Assembly: GCA_964483155.1 (NCBI GenBank)
Contig: CAZAAC010000003.1
Location: 29,632 to 93,631 of the forward strand
Reading direction: 5' to 3'
Length of the DNA stretch: 64,000 bases
Origin: JAAYYM01 sp964483155
GTDB lineage: Bacteria > Bacillota > Clostridia > Lachnospirales > Lachnospiraceae
This document shows positions 18,141 through 26,809 of the stretch, in pieces (position 1 is the stretch's first letter; each line of letters opens with the position of its first letter). The position numbers were made by a program, and so were the translations under genes. The notes under the pieces are model-generated. The model was given only the letters and a program-made list of their open reading frames with translations. It was not told the origin of the DNA and did not search any database.

Positions 18141-19018
18141 TATTCCACCACCTCATCCTTTGTCATTATTTTAATCATAAATACTCCTATAACAACCATA
18201 AACAAAAACATAACTGAAGATAATGCAGTTCCTACAGCATACTGCCCTGTTCCAAATTTTTTAAATACTGCCGTATAAAGAACTTCTGTAGTTGTTTTAC
18301 CAGGGCCTCCATTTGTCAATGCATAAATCATATCGAATACCTTCAGTCCATAAATGATATTTAATACAGTTGTTGTTGCTAAAGTCGGAAGTAATAATGG
18401 AAAAGTGATATAACGAAATTTCTGCCTTCCATTCGCGCCATCAATACTTGCAGCTTCATAGTACGTAGTTGATATAGACAAAATCCCAGCAATTAATATT
18501 GTCATGATATAGCCGGTTCCCCGCCATATATCAACAGCCATTACTGAACCAAACGCTAATTCTGACGTGCTTAACCACTTACCTGCCAATACTTCTAAAC
18601 CAATTGAACGCAAAAATGTATTTAATAAACCATCTGCTGGATTGAGAATAGATTTAAATATCATTCCAATAATTAAGGTTGATAATACAGAAGGCATGAA
18701 CATAATTCCTCTATGTAAATTTAGTAGCTTAATTGATTTTGTAAGTAATAGGGCTAATACTAAACCCAGTATATTCTTTAATATCGTTGTGATAAAAGTA
18801 AACTCAAGGGTATTCCCTATAATAGCCATATAATCTTCATCAGCTGAAAAAACTGTTTTAAAATTATCCAGACCCACAAAGGCTAATTTATCTGAATAAG
18901 CTGACCAGTCCGTAAATGAATATCCAATTCCAATAATGCTTGGTACAACAAATAAAATAACATAGATAGCCAACGCACCAAATGTAAAATAAATTGGATA
19001 TACTTTTTTCTTGTTCAT
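18140..19018 (-). CDS. carbohydrate ABC transporter permease (MalF-type)
   Basis: A 292-residue permease with about six membrane helices. Its EAA loop is TTYYEAASIDGANGRQKF, followed by the usual ITFPLLLPT. It is the partner of the MalG-type permease downstream. The ATG at 19018 has AGGAGG 9 nt upstream; the longer frame from 19063 runs through the intergenic hairpin and is rejected. It follows the sugar-binding lipoprotein gene, from which a terminator-like hairpin separates it, so its expression is probably lower than that of the binding protein. Confidence 0.92.
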   Translation of the reverse strand: MNKKKVYPIYFTFGALAIYVILFVVPSIIGIGYSFTDWSAYSDKLAFVGLDNFKTVFSADEDYMAIIGNTLEFTFITTILKNILGLVLALLLTKSIKLLNLHRGIMFMPSVLSTLIIGMIFKSILNPADGLLNTFLRSIGLEVLAGKWLSTSELAFGSVMAVDIWRGTGYIMTILIAGILSISTTYYEAASIDGANGRQKFRYITFPLLLPTLATTTVLNIIYGLKVFDMIYALTNGGPGKTTTEVLYTAVFKKFGTGQYAVGTALSSVMFLFMVVIGVFMIKIMTKDEVVE

Positions 19019-19045
19019 AACCGCGTTCCTCCTATTTAATAAATA

Positions 19046-19075
19046 AGGTCGTCTTATCAACAATTAAGACGACCT
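19046..19075 (-). terminator. attenuator-like hairpin between binding protein and permease genes
   Basis: A perfect 11-bp stem (AGGTCGTCTTA / TAAGACGACCT) with an 8-nt loop, 22 bp after the binding-protein stop. On the minus strand it is followed by TTATTTATTAAAT, a weak T-rich tail, and then the permease ribosome-binding site. Such hairpins often stabilise the upstream message and reduce read-through. Confidence 0.65.
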
Positions 19076-19097
19076 CATTATTATGTATTACTTATAA

Positions 19098-20471
19098 CTA
19101 CTTGGACCAAGCCGCATCTTTTGCTGCATTTGCCTCATCATCTCTTGTTTTATCAATCGCTGCAAGTACTTCATCAGGAGTCATTTCACCTAACAGCATT
19201 GCAGACATATTGGTTCCTATATCCATCCACTGTGGATTTACATATTTAACAGCGGTCTGGAGTACTGTTGCCTGATCAGGATATCTGCCATAAAAATCCT
19301 TAATCGTATCAGTATATTTTGAAGGTGCATTGCTATAAGGCAATTTATTGAATTTCGAAACATTCTCTGTCATATAAGCCAGACTCTCGTCCGATGCTAG
19401 ATATGCCAAGTACTGCTTTGCAGCATCTGCATTTTTAGATCCAGAATAAATGAATCTAGATGGACCTGATGGATTTACATTAAGTGTCTGGTTATCTGCC
19501 AGCGGTATTACAAAATATCCAATATCATCTGCGCTAAAATTAGGATCTACGCCATTAACTTCTGCCCCAAATCCCTGATTCGCAACTGTCATTACATAAT
19601 CGCCAGAAGCAATATTCTTTGGTGCGTCAGCATATGCATTTGATATGTAGTTATCTCCCCAATATCCTGCATCAGCCATCTCTTTAATCTGCGTTAAGAT
19701 TAATTTCATGGTAGCATCCTCTGCAAGTGTTATTTCGTTATTATTTAACTTTTCAAAAAGACCAGGAGATAGTACTTCTGCTTCAACTGCTGTTTCAGGG
19801 AACCAAAGAACATGATGCCATCCATCTGATACAGCCTCATAAATTGGTGTTTTACCTGTAGCTAAAATAGCATCACATACCTGTGTGAATTCTTCGTAGG
19901 TTGTTGGAATAGATAGTCCTAACTCACTGAAAACATTTTTGTTATAGGCAATAGCCCAAACAGAAGATACATCCTGTATTGGTTGTCCATACATAGCATC
20001 GTTCACTGTTAATTCAGTTGCTGCTAAAGGATCGAGATTTTTTGCCCAGCTCTCGCCGCTCAAATCTAAAGCATTTTTTTCTACATTATACTGTGTCTGA
20101 ATATCAAATTTTCCACTTTGTCCTCCAAAAATATCAGTACATTCACCTGTATTGAGCTTTGTCATTAACAAACTGGGATATTGATCTGATGGAACGATCT
20201 GATAATCTACTTTAATACCTGTTTCCTCTGTAAATTTTTTGGCCAAATCAAGTTCTGCATCTTGTATCCAATCTTGGCTTGCCATGAAAGATATCGTAAT
20301 ATCTTCTGTTTGTGTATCCTCTGTTTCCTCCGCCACAACTTCTGTTTCTGTTTCAGCGACAGCACTTTCTGTATTTGCATCTACCGCTGTCTCTTTTGCA
20401 CCACATGCAGCTAATAATAATGTCATTGTTGCTACCAGCCCTAAGGCCATTACTCTTCTCCAACTTCTCAT
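19098..20471 (-). CDS. extracellular sugar-binding lipoprotein of an ABC importer
   Basis: A 457-residue lipoprotein. The signal peptide ends in the lipobox LLAAC (MTLLLAACGAKE). A Glu/Thr-rich linker follows, then the solute-binding fold beginning ITISFMASQDW and continuing through KFTEETGIKVDYQIVPSDQY, typical of family 1 carbohydrate-binding proteins. The AAGGAAGGG ribosome-binding site is good. It is first in an operon with two permeases and a GH31 enzyme, divergent from the YesM/YesN pair that probably controls it. The ligand is likely an oligosaccharide; which one cannot be read from sequence. Confidence 0.92.
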   Translation of the reverse strand: MRSWRRVMALGLVATMTLLLAACGAKETAVDANTESAVAETETEVVAEETEDTQTEDITISFMASQDWIQDAELDLAKKFTEETGIKVDYQIVPSDQYPSLLMTKLNTGECTDIFGGQSGKFDIQTQYNVEKNALDLSGESWAKNLDPLAATELTVNDAMYGQPIQDVSSVWAIAYNKNVFSELGLSIPTTYEEFTQVCDAILATGKTPIYEAVSDGWHHVLWFPETAVEAEVLSPGLFEKLNNNEITLAEDATMKLILTQIKEMADAGYWGDNYISNAYADAPKNIASGDYVMTVANQGFGAEVNGVDPNFSADDIGYFVIPLADNQTLNVNPSGPSRFIYSGSKNADAAKQYLAYLASDESLAYMTENVSKFNKLPYSNAPSKYTDTIKDFYGRYPDQATVLQTAVKYVNPQWMDIGTNMSAMLLGEMTPDEVLAAIDKTRDDEANAAKDAAWSK

Positions 20472-20555
20472 AAAACCCTTCCTTTCTTATCCTCTTCAAC
20501 AATTTAGCATAATACCAATGAGCCACTCCATAACCACTTCAACTCTCATACATGA

Positions 20556-20584
20556 TTGACATTTTAATGCTATGTCTTTATTAT
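20556..20584 (+). promoter_or_regulatory. sigma-A-type promoter for the YesM/YesN operon
   Basis: TTGACA (20556-20561), 17-bp spacer, TATTAT (20579-20584). The predicted transcript would carry a leader of about 185 nt before the kinase start at 20778. The whole 306-bp gap 20472-20777 also must hold the promoter of the divergent sugar-importer operon; I see no convincing -35/-10 pair for it, which fits activator dependence. No other element was recognised in the gap. Confidence 0.6.
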
Positions 20585-20777
20585 AGATATTGATATATGC
20601 TTTTAGAATGCATATTATGAGTCTTGTTCATGTAATTATTTTACCTGCAATAGATAACAAAGAGAATGCTTTTTATCTTCTACTTTTAAGTCTGCGCCTT
20701 TATAATCCTCCGCTCCTATTTCATATACGCAGAAAATATATTCGAAATGCAGAAAGCAAGAGAGGATCAATAATATC

Positions 20778-22619
20778 ATGAAGCTTCGTAAAAAATCAAA
20801 AACAATACAATCTACACTTTTTATAACATACTTCTATATTTTAATTGTTGTATTAATTGCTTTTATGACTTTTTATATTATATCAGAATCTAAAAAAATC
20901 AAAAATAATGCTTTCCTGTTGATGACGCAGAATGTAAATACTATATCCTCCTATCTTGATGAAGAGGCTGAAACTTTAGATACAATTGCACAAAATATTG
21001 CATATTCAAATTTAATAAAAGAACGGTTTACAAATTATATTAATTCTTCAGAAATCAATTCCTCGACTGATCAGAATTTAGCTTACAGCAATGTCCAAAA
21101 TACAAAAATCTTAATTGATATGTTGACTGCAATATTAGGTCCAAACCAGCCTGTTGTACAAATTTATTTGTATTCACTTGACAAGGGTGTTTTTGGAGTT
21201 GGACTAGATAACACTACTTCAAAGAGTTCTGCAAAGGACTTTCTGTGGTATGAACCTTTTATGGCGTCTGAGTATTATAGACTGCTAACCTGCGATCGGG
21301 ATGAAAGACTTGAGAAATTCTATTCTTATAAAAGTGGCTCTACCTTTATTTCACTTTATGAAATGTATTATGATACTTATGGTATTCCACAAGGGATTAT
21401 CGAAGTGAAAAATTCTGTTTCTTTCTTATCTCCTAAAATAAAGAACATTGTAAAATCCTATGACGAAGATATCTATATATTTGATCAGGATGGAACATCC
21501 ATCTATCCTGAATTCTCTGTTTCGAAATACTCATCCTATTTTTCTTTTATTTCATCAAAAGAAAAATCAGTAGATGCGGATCATGTTGTTTCTTATCGAT
21601 ATGATAAAAATACCTATCTCTTTTTTAAAACATCTGAAAATACAGGCTTCACTGTAGCCATTGCTGTAAAAAACAGCAATCTTCTGACACCAATTTATGA
21701 ATACATCAAGATAAACGGCATAGCATTAGTCATCATTGCATTAGCAATGTTACTCCTTTCCTTTATTGCTGCCCATATTATAACGACTCCTATTACCAAA
21801 ATTTATCGGCAGGTACAATCTTTTAAACTTGATATATCTAATCCTAATAAAGATATCAGTCCCGATATAGACACTTACATTATTGAATTCAACACCTTAT
21901 ATTCCGCATTGATTACCATGCAAAAGAAAGCACAAAAATCAATGGAACGCGAGATTAATCTGCAAAATCAGGAAATGCAGTCCCGCATGCTTGCCTTACA
22001 GTCTCAGATGAATCCACATTTTTTGTATAACTCACTCGCATCCATTCAATCTATGGCTGATGAACATATGTATAATGAAATTCATCTGATGTGTCAAAAT
22101 ATATCGAGTATTCTTCGCTATATTTCCTCTAACAAAGAGCTTTCGGTACCTCTAAATCTTGAGATGAAAAATACAATTGACTACCTGCTCTGTATGAAAA
22201 TTCGTTATGATAATGATTTGATCTATGAAATAATGATTCCCGATGAAATGCAAAATATTAAAATTCCAAAGCTTTGTTTACAGCTACTTGTTGAGAATTC
22301 AATTAAATTTACGACAAAATCTATAAAGCCCCCTTGGAAGATAATGATTAAGGGAACTCTGACAACAGTCTATTGGGAATTATCAATCTCCGACAACGGA
22401 TCCGGCTTTAGTCAATCTGAGATTGACAATCTTAATGCAGAGATTGAAGAGATTAACAAAACTGGTCTTTTACCAAATCTAGAGATTTGTGGAATGGGCC
22501 TGATGAATATCTATATTCGTCTTAAGCTTCTATACAAAGGAAGTCATATATTCCGCATTAGCAATCTCGCACAGGGCGGTGCCATTGTAACGATTGGAGG
22601 AAAAATTAATGAGTCATGA
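20778..22619 (+). CDS. YesM-type sensor histidine kinase
   Basis: A 613-residue membrane kinase. TM1 (FITYFYILIVVLIAFMTFYI), an extracellular sensor of about 270 residues, TM2 (IALVIIALAMLLLSFIAAHI), a HAMP-like linker, then the His_kinase domain with the acceptor in QMNPHFLYNSLASIQSM and a HATPase domain (LCLQLLVENSIKF, ISDNGSGF). This arrangement is that of YesM/LytS-like kinases that control sugar uptake genes. The stop overlaps the start of the AraC-type regulator by 11 bp. It is divergent from the sugar importer operon. Confidence 0.92.
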   Translation: MKLRKKSKTIQSTLFITYFYILIVVLIAFMTFYIISESKKIKNNAFLLMTQNVNTISSYLDEEAETLDTIAQNIAYSNLIKERFTNYINSSEINSSTDQNLAYSNVQNTKILIDMLTAILGPNQPVVQIYLYSLDKGVFGVGLDNTTSKSSAKDFLWYEPFMASEYYRLLTCDRDERLEKFYSYKSGSTFISLYEMYYDTYGIPQGIIEVKNSVSFLSPKIKNIVKSYDEDIYIFDQDGTSIYPEFSVSKYSSYFSFISSKEKSVDADHVVSYRYDKNTYLFFKTSENTGFTVAIAVKNSNLLTPIYEYIKINGIALVIIALAMLLLSFIAAHIITTPITKIYRQVQSFKLDISNPNKDISPDIDTYIIEFNTLYSALITMQKKAQKSMEREINLQNQEMQSRMLALQSQMNPHFLYNSLASIQSMADEHMYNEIHLMCQNISSILRYISSNKELSVPLNLEMKNTIDYLLCMKIRYDNDLIYEIMIPDEMQNIKIPKLCLQLLVENSIKFTTKSIKPPWKIMIKGTLTTVYWELSISDNGSGFSQSEIDNLNAEIEEINKTGLLPNLEICGMGLMNIYIRLKLLYKGSHIFRISNLAQGGAIVTIGGKINES

Positions 22620-23367
22620 AAAAATTTTTACTGTCGTAGTTGTAGAAGATGAAAAATTAATTGCCAAAAACATTGCAAAGAACATTGAAAATTTAAATCC
22701 AAATTTCAAAGTAATCAGCATTGAAAGTAATGGAGAAGATGCCTTACATTTTATTAAGCAGCAGACTCCAAATGTAATAATTACTGATATTCAAATGCCT
22801 GTTATGGACGGACTCGAACTGATAAAACAGATTTCAGAATATAACAATTACATTAAATGTATTATTTTAAGTGGACATGATGATTTTGCATATGCGAAAT
22901 CCGCTATTGAATATGGAGCTTTTTCTTATCTTTTAAAACCAGTGAATTTAGATGAATTATCAGATTTGTTGAAAAAATTAGAACTCACCTTTTTTTCAAC
23001 ACATGATATGCTTTCCTCTAGTCAAAAATCTCCCGCTTATAGTTCAAAAGAAATCGCAGACCTTATCAAAAAGTATATTGAGCAGAATTATAATAAACCA
23101 ATAGATCTTAATATCATTGCAGATCATTTTTCATTTTCTCCATCTTACTTAACAAAAATATTTGTAAAATTTACAAATATAACACCTTCAAAATATATAT
23201 TGAATTATCGTATTAACATTGCCAAGCAGTTGCTTGGAGATTTTTCATTAACAATTAATATGGTTGCCAATATGGTCGGCTATACAGATCCCTTCCATTT
23301 CAGTAAAACCTTTAAGCAGACAGTAGGGGTAAGTCCTGCCAGTTACAGGAAATCACTGCAATCATAA
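22609..23367 (+). CDS. YesN-type response regulator with AraC DNA-binding domain
   Basis: A 252-residue regulator. The receiver domain has VVVEDEK, phospho-acceptor in VIITDIQMPVMDG and Lys in YLLKPVNLDE. The C-terminal ~100 residues form two helix-turn-helix motifs of AraC type (SFSPSYLTKIFVKFT; VANMVGYTDPFHFSKTFK). The ATG at 22609 has GGAGG 8 nt upstream and lies inside the 3' end of the kinase gene; the frame start at 22594 lacks a site. The likely target is the divergent ABC importer/GH31 operon. Confidence 0.92.
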   Translation: MSHEKIFTVVVVEDEKLIAKNIAKNIENLNPNFKVISIESNGEDALHFIKQQTPNVIITDIQMPVMDGLELIKQISEYNNYIKCIILSGHDDFAYAKSAIEYGAFSYLLKPVNLDELSDLLKKLELTFFSTHDMLSSSQKSPAYSSKEIADLIKKYIEQNYNKPIDLNIIADHFSFSPSYLTKIFVKFTNITPSKYILNYRINIAKQLLGDFSLTINMVANMVGYTDPFHFSKTFKQTVGVSPASYRKSLQS

Positions 23368-23412
23368 TTGACTTTTATCCCCCTGTAATTAAGTTGATTT
23401 CATTAACTTCTT

Positions 23413-23736
23413 TCATTTTTCTGACCACATTTCCATAAGCGTATTGATATCCTCTGAAAATTCTTTTTCAGTCTGCGTTTCTTTTTTTTGCATTTCTTCG
23501 AGTATTTCAAAAGAAAATGTAGTTCCCCCGTAGGTCTTCCACGCTTCAAGCATACATGGTTCTGGACAAGAATCAATCTTCACTGCAAACATAAAACGGT
23601 TCCTTGCGCCTTGCATGTCTGTTGTCGCTCTAAGCCACATGGCATTATTTAAACTACACTTAATACTGTATATTCCTCCAACAACTGATCTGTTTTTATA
23701 CTGCTCCTTTAAAACTTTTTTTGATATTTTTTCCAC
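23413..23736 (-). CDS. small GIY-YIG nuclease-family protein
   Basis: A 107-residue protein starting at GTG (23734-23736), which is supported by AGGAGGTGA 6 nt upstream; the nearby ATG is out of frame. The sequence GGIYSIKC, then WLRATTDMQGARNRFMFAVK and FSFEILEEM matches a small clostridial group annotated as GIY-YIG nuclease family. The GIY-like and later YIG-equivalent segments are degenerate (the latter reads WLRAT), so nuclease activity is doubtful. It is convergent with the YesN gene and stands alone. Function unknown. Confidence 0.6.
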   Translation of the reverse strand: MEKISKKVLKEQYKNRSVVGGIYSIKCSLNNAMWLRATTDMQGARNRFMFAVKIDSCPEPCMLEAWKTYGGTTFSFEILEEMQKKETQTEKEFSEDINTLMEMWSEK

Positions 23737-23814
23737 GCATCGTCACCTCCTATCAGATTATTGTAATTGCTTTTTATCCTTTTTTCAATAAACGCTCCGT
23801 AGAGTTTTTGATTT

Positions 23815-24249
23815 CTATTCATCTCCTCTTAACTTCTCCAAAGCATGATTCATACGTTCAGCAACTTTGCGGTTAATGATATAGTTATAGGTACTAATAG
23901 CAAAAAATACAACTACAACGAAAAAAAACATGACAACTAATTGGGGCACACTATCCTTTTCAATCCAATCCTTTGCAAATCCAATACCAAATATACATAT
24001 CACTACCATTAAAAACTGAATAATTTTCCTATATTTCATAGATTTCTTTGAGATTTCTCTTTTTGAGTAATAAACAAAAATTGTTAATGAACTTGTGAAT
24101 GCCATCAAAACAATCATCCATAAATCTTTCAGCACAAAAATTACACTATTTGCAAATATACTGCAAAAAACTGTCGCTGCCAAGAAACATCCACCTAAAA
24201 TAATTAAGAAATTGAGTGCTATACTTTTTAACAAATTCATAAATGACAT
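23815..24249 (-). CDS. DUF3021-like four-helix membrane protein
   Basis: A 144-residue protein with four predicted membrane helices (FLIILGGCFLAATVFCSIFA; LWMIVLMAFTSSLTIFVYY; IIQFLMVVICIFGIGFA; LVVMFFFVVVVFFAISTY). Size, topology and the position directly after a LytTR gene match DUF3021. In that arrangement the membrane protein is thought to control the LytTR regulator. AGGAGG upstream of 24249 sets the start; the longer frame to 24360 overlaps the LytTR gene. Role inferred from context. Confidence 0.75.
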   Translation of the reverse strand: MSFMNLLKSIALNFLIILGGCFLAATVFCSIFANSVIFVLKDLWMIVLMAFTSSLTIFVYYSKREISKKSMKYRKIIQFLMVVICIFGIGFAKDWIEKDSVPQLVVMFFFVVVVFFAISTYNYIINRKVAERMNHALEKLRGDE

Positions 24250-24289
24250 AATAATACCTCCTCTATTCAAATATATGAAAATAATCCGT

Positions 24290-24730
24290 TTATAATTCTC
24301 CCACAAGTCTTTTCTTGAATTCTGGCACATATTGACGTGATATAATAATTTTTTCTCCATTTAAAAGTGTTGCTTCAAATCTTCCATTAAAAGCAGGGCT
24401 GACATACTTGATTTTAGTTAAATTTACAATAATAGACTTAGTTACCCTGAAAAAATCACGTGCCAATAATTCTTTTTCAATTTCATATAATTTCTGCTTA
24501 GATTCAAAAATATCTTTTTTGCAATAAATAAATACTTTATTATCAACAGCTTCGAAATAATAAATATCTGTAGCTTGTAGCCGATACAGATTATCCTTAT
24601 CATAACCGACAACAGCATTTTTTTGCGCTTTAACAAAGGACAGAATCCGCACAATATCATCATCCACCTGATTACAGCGGATAATAATCTCCTCTTCTCC
24701 ACTATGTTGCTCTTCTATGGTAATTTTCAT
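24290..24730 (-). CDS. stand-alone LytTR DNA-binding regulator
   Basis: A 146-residue protein. The N-terminal ~40 residues are a short acidic/basic segment. A LytTR domain follows (LQATDIYYFEAVDNKVFIYC, FFRVTKSIIVNLTKIKYVSP, EKIIISRQYVPEFKKRL). It has no receiver domain, so it is not a classic response regulator. Together with the DUF3021-like protein 40 bp downstream it forms a LytTR/membrane-protein pair, in which the membrane partner typically restrains the regulator. It starts 3 bp after the SbcC-like gene. Confidence 0.88.
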   Translation of the reverse strand: MKITIEEQHSGEEEIIIRCNQVDDDIVRILSFVKAQKNAVVGYDKDNLYRLQATDIYYFEAVDNKVFIYCKKDIFESKQKLYEIEKELLARDFFRVTKSIIVNLTKIKYVSPAFNGRFEATLLNGEKIIISRQYVPEFKKRLVGEL

Positions 24731-24733
24731 AAT

Positions 24734-26791
24734 CTATTCGCTCCCCACCCTGCTTTTATGGCAAACAAAATATAATATCTGATACTCTTTTCCTAATTGT
24801 GCAAGTAATCGAAGTGCACCAGATAACTTTTCCTCATCCAAATTTGCAAACGGATCATCCATAATAATAAACGGTGCCTCCTCTTTAAATAAAGCATCTA
24901 CTAAAGCAAAGCGCATACAAATACCAATTAGGTCTTTATAACCCTCGCTATAATAATCAATTTCACGCTTTGCTCCTCCAGCCTCTATCTTTACATTAAA
25001 TTTAATATCTAGATCAGCGGCACTTGATACTGCTTCACACAGTAAACCCATATACTTTGTAAAACCATTTTTGATATCACGCTGGTAATGAATTGAAAAG
25101 CTTTCTTTCGCTTTTTTTAAAAATTTAACAGTATCTTCTACATCCTCAAACTGCATACTGAAAACTACAAGTTCACCTGAAAGACGCTCTTTTTCACTTT
25201 CACTCTCTAGCCGCGTATCCAAATTTTCCTGCAAGCTCTCAATTCTTCTATAAAGCGAATCCATCTCCTGCGTAGCTACATGCATTGCTATTTCCAGCTC
25301 TTTTTCCTTTTCTTTCAACTGCTGTATGCTCACTGCAGGTACCACTAGATTTTGGAGCAAGACAGTATCATTATCTGCTTCAAATTTTTGTTTCAAGGAA
25401 GTCTTATACAGATACTCATTTTCTGCTACCTCTAAAGCATGTTGGTTATTTTTAATCACAGAAAGACATTCATAAACTTCTAACTGTTCTAAATCTGGAA
25501 ACATTGGTTTTAGAAAATGAATTTCTGCTTCCATATTTTCCCTTTTTCTCTGTTCCAATTTATGAATTACCTGCTTCACATCCTCATATTTTAGTGCCAG
25601 CATCTGTTGCTTTTTTTGCTTTTCATCCTCCTGCTTTCGCATTTTTGCAATGCCAAATATTAGTAACAGAAGCATAATAAAACCTGCAATTGAAAATCCA
25701 ATTGCACCCCACTTTGAAAAGGCCATTGAAAACAAAATACCCCCCGCAGTGCAAAAAAGAAATGCCATGATGCCGTAAATTTTAATGATACCTTTTGCAT
25801 TGCCATCTGCTATTGGATTGGCATCTTTTATTGTGGAATCAATAAAACTCATTTTTTCCATTTCAATTCTGATTTCACTATCTACTTCTCTGATATCATT
25901 ATATATATTTGTATAATGTACTATTTCACTTTCTGTTGGCATCCCATTTACAAAGAATTTTTGCAGGGATTGCCTAGCCTGTTCTGCCCGTTCTGCCTCT
26001 GCACATAATATAGCATAATGGTCTCTTTTTGCTAGTTTTGCCTCATATACGTTTGCATCTGCAAACATTCCTTTATTTTTCTCTAAGGCCTCACGCAATT
26101 GACATAATTGCTCCTTCTTCTGTTCCAATCTTGCTTCTGCCTCGCTAAGTATCGTTTCAACATTCCCAAAACGTTCTATTACTCTTGCCAATGCACTGAT
26201 TTGTTCCTCTAGTTCCGCCAGTTTTCCTCTGCTCCCTGTTTTCTTAAAAAATTTCATTGCTTCTTCCAGCGACGCAATTGCGGTTTCATAATTGTTGATA
26301 TCGTTATTGTCTTCCATTAAATGGGACAGCTTTGCATTAATACTATCATTCGTCGACGTCAGCAACCCTTTTTGTGGAATAAATGTACTACGCTCATAGC
26401 CCTCCTGATTAATACCAAATAATTCTTCCCCTATTCTTGCAGAATAGTCCATGCTTCGCAATCCCGTATTCTCATTGTATAGCACAAAAATATCATCCTT
26501 ATCCTTATCTGCAAAAAAACGTTCCACTCGATACTTTATGCTATTATTTTCAAATACAATGTTTCCGCCATAACGACCACCTTGCCACGGGGTATATTTT
26601 TTACGCTCATTTTCTAAGAGGGAGCGTTTCGTAGTAGACGGTAATCCGAAAAACATCGCTTTAATAAAAGCTGCCAATGTTGTCTTGCCCCAGCCATTCT
26701 CTTCTTTTATCGTATTGATTCCATCTTGAAAATTGAAATCAAATTTTTCAAGCTTTCCAAAATTCTCAACATGACATTTGATTAACTTCAT
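24734..26791 (-). CDS. SbcC/YhaN-like ATPase with internal membrane segments
   Basis: A 685-residue ATPase. The N-terminus (MKLIKCHVENFGKLEKFDF) and P-loop EENGWGKTTLAAFIKAMFFG resemble the YhaN/SbcC group, though the first Gly of the Walker A is replaced. A long coiled coil follows, interrupted by two hydrophobic helices (IMAFLFCTAGGILFSMAF; IGFSIAGFIMLLLLIFGIA) like those in YhaN. The C-terminal Walker B is IIMDDPFANLDEEK. It is shorter than typical SbcC (about 1000 residues). It follows the SbcD-like nuclease gene by 18 bp and probably forms a complex with it at the membrane to process DNA ends. The start at 26791 has GGAGGTC. Confidence 0.85.
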   Translation of the reverse strand: MKLIKCHVENFGKLEKFDFNFQDGINTIKEENGWGKTTLAAFIKAMFFGLPSTTKRSLLENERKKYTPWQGGRYGGNIVFENNSIKYRVERFFADKDKDDIFVLYNENTGLRSMDYSARIGEELFGINQEGYERSTFIPQKGLLTSTNDSINAKLSHLMEDNNDINNYETAIASLEEAMKFFKKTGSRGKLAELEEQISALARVIERFGNVETILSEAEARLEQKKEQLCQLREALEKNKGMFADANVYEAKLAKRDHYAILCAEAERAEQARQSLQKFFVNGMPTESEIVHYTNIYNDIREVDSEIRIEMEKMSFIDSTIKDANPIADGNAKGIIKIYGIMAFLFCTAGGILFSMAFSKWGAIGFSIAGFIMLLLLIFGIAKMRKQEDEKQKKQQMLALKYEDVKQVIHKLEQRKRENMEAEIHFLKPMFPDLEQLEVYECLSVIKNNQHALEVAENEYLYKTSLKQKFEADNDTVLLQNLVVPAVSIQQLKEKEKELEIAMHVATQEMDSLYRRIESLQENLDTRLESESEKERLSGELVVFSMQFEDVEDTVKFLKKAKESFSIHYQRDIKNGFTKYMGLLCEAVSSAADLDIKFNVKIEAGGAKREIDYYSEGYKDLIGICMRFALVDALFKEEAPFIIMDDPFANLDEEKLSGALRLLAQLGKEYQILYFVCHKSRVGSE

Positions 26792-26809
26792 TTTGACCTC
26801 CCACAATTG

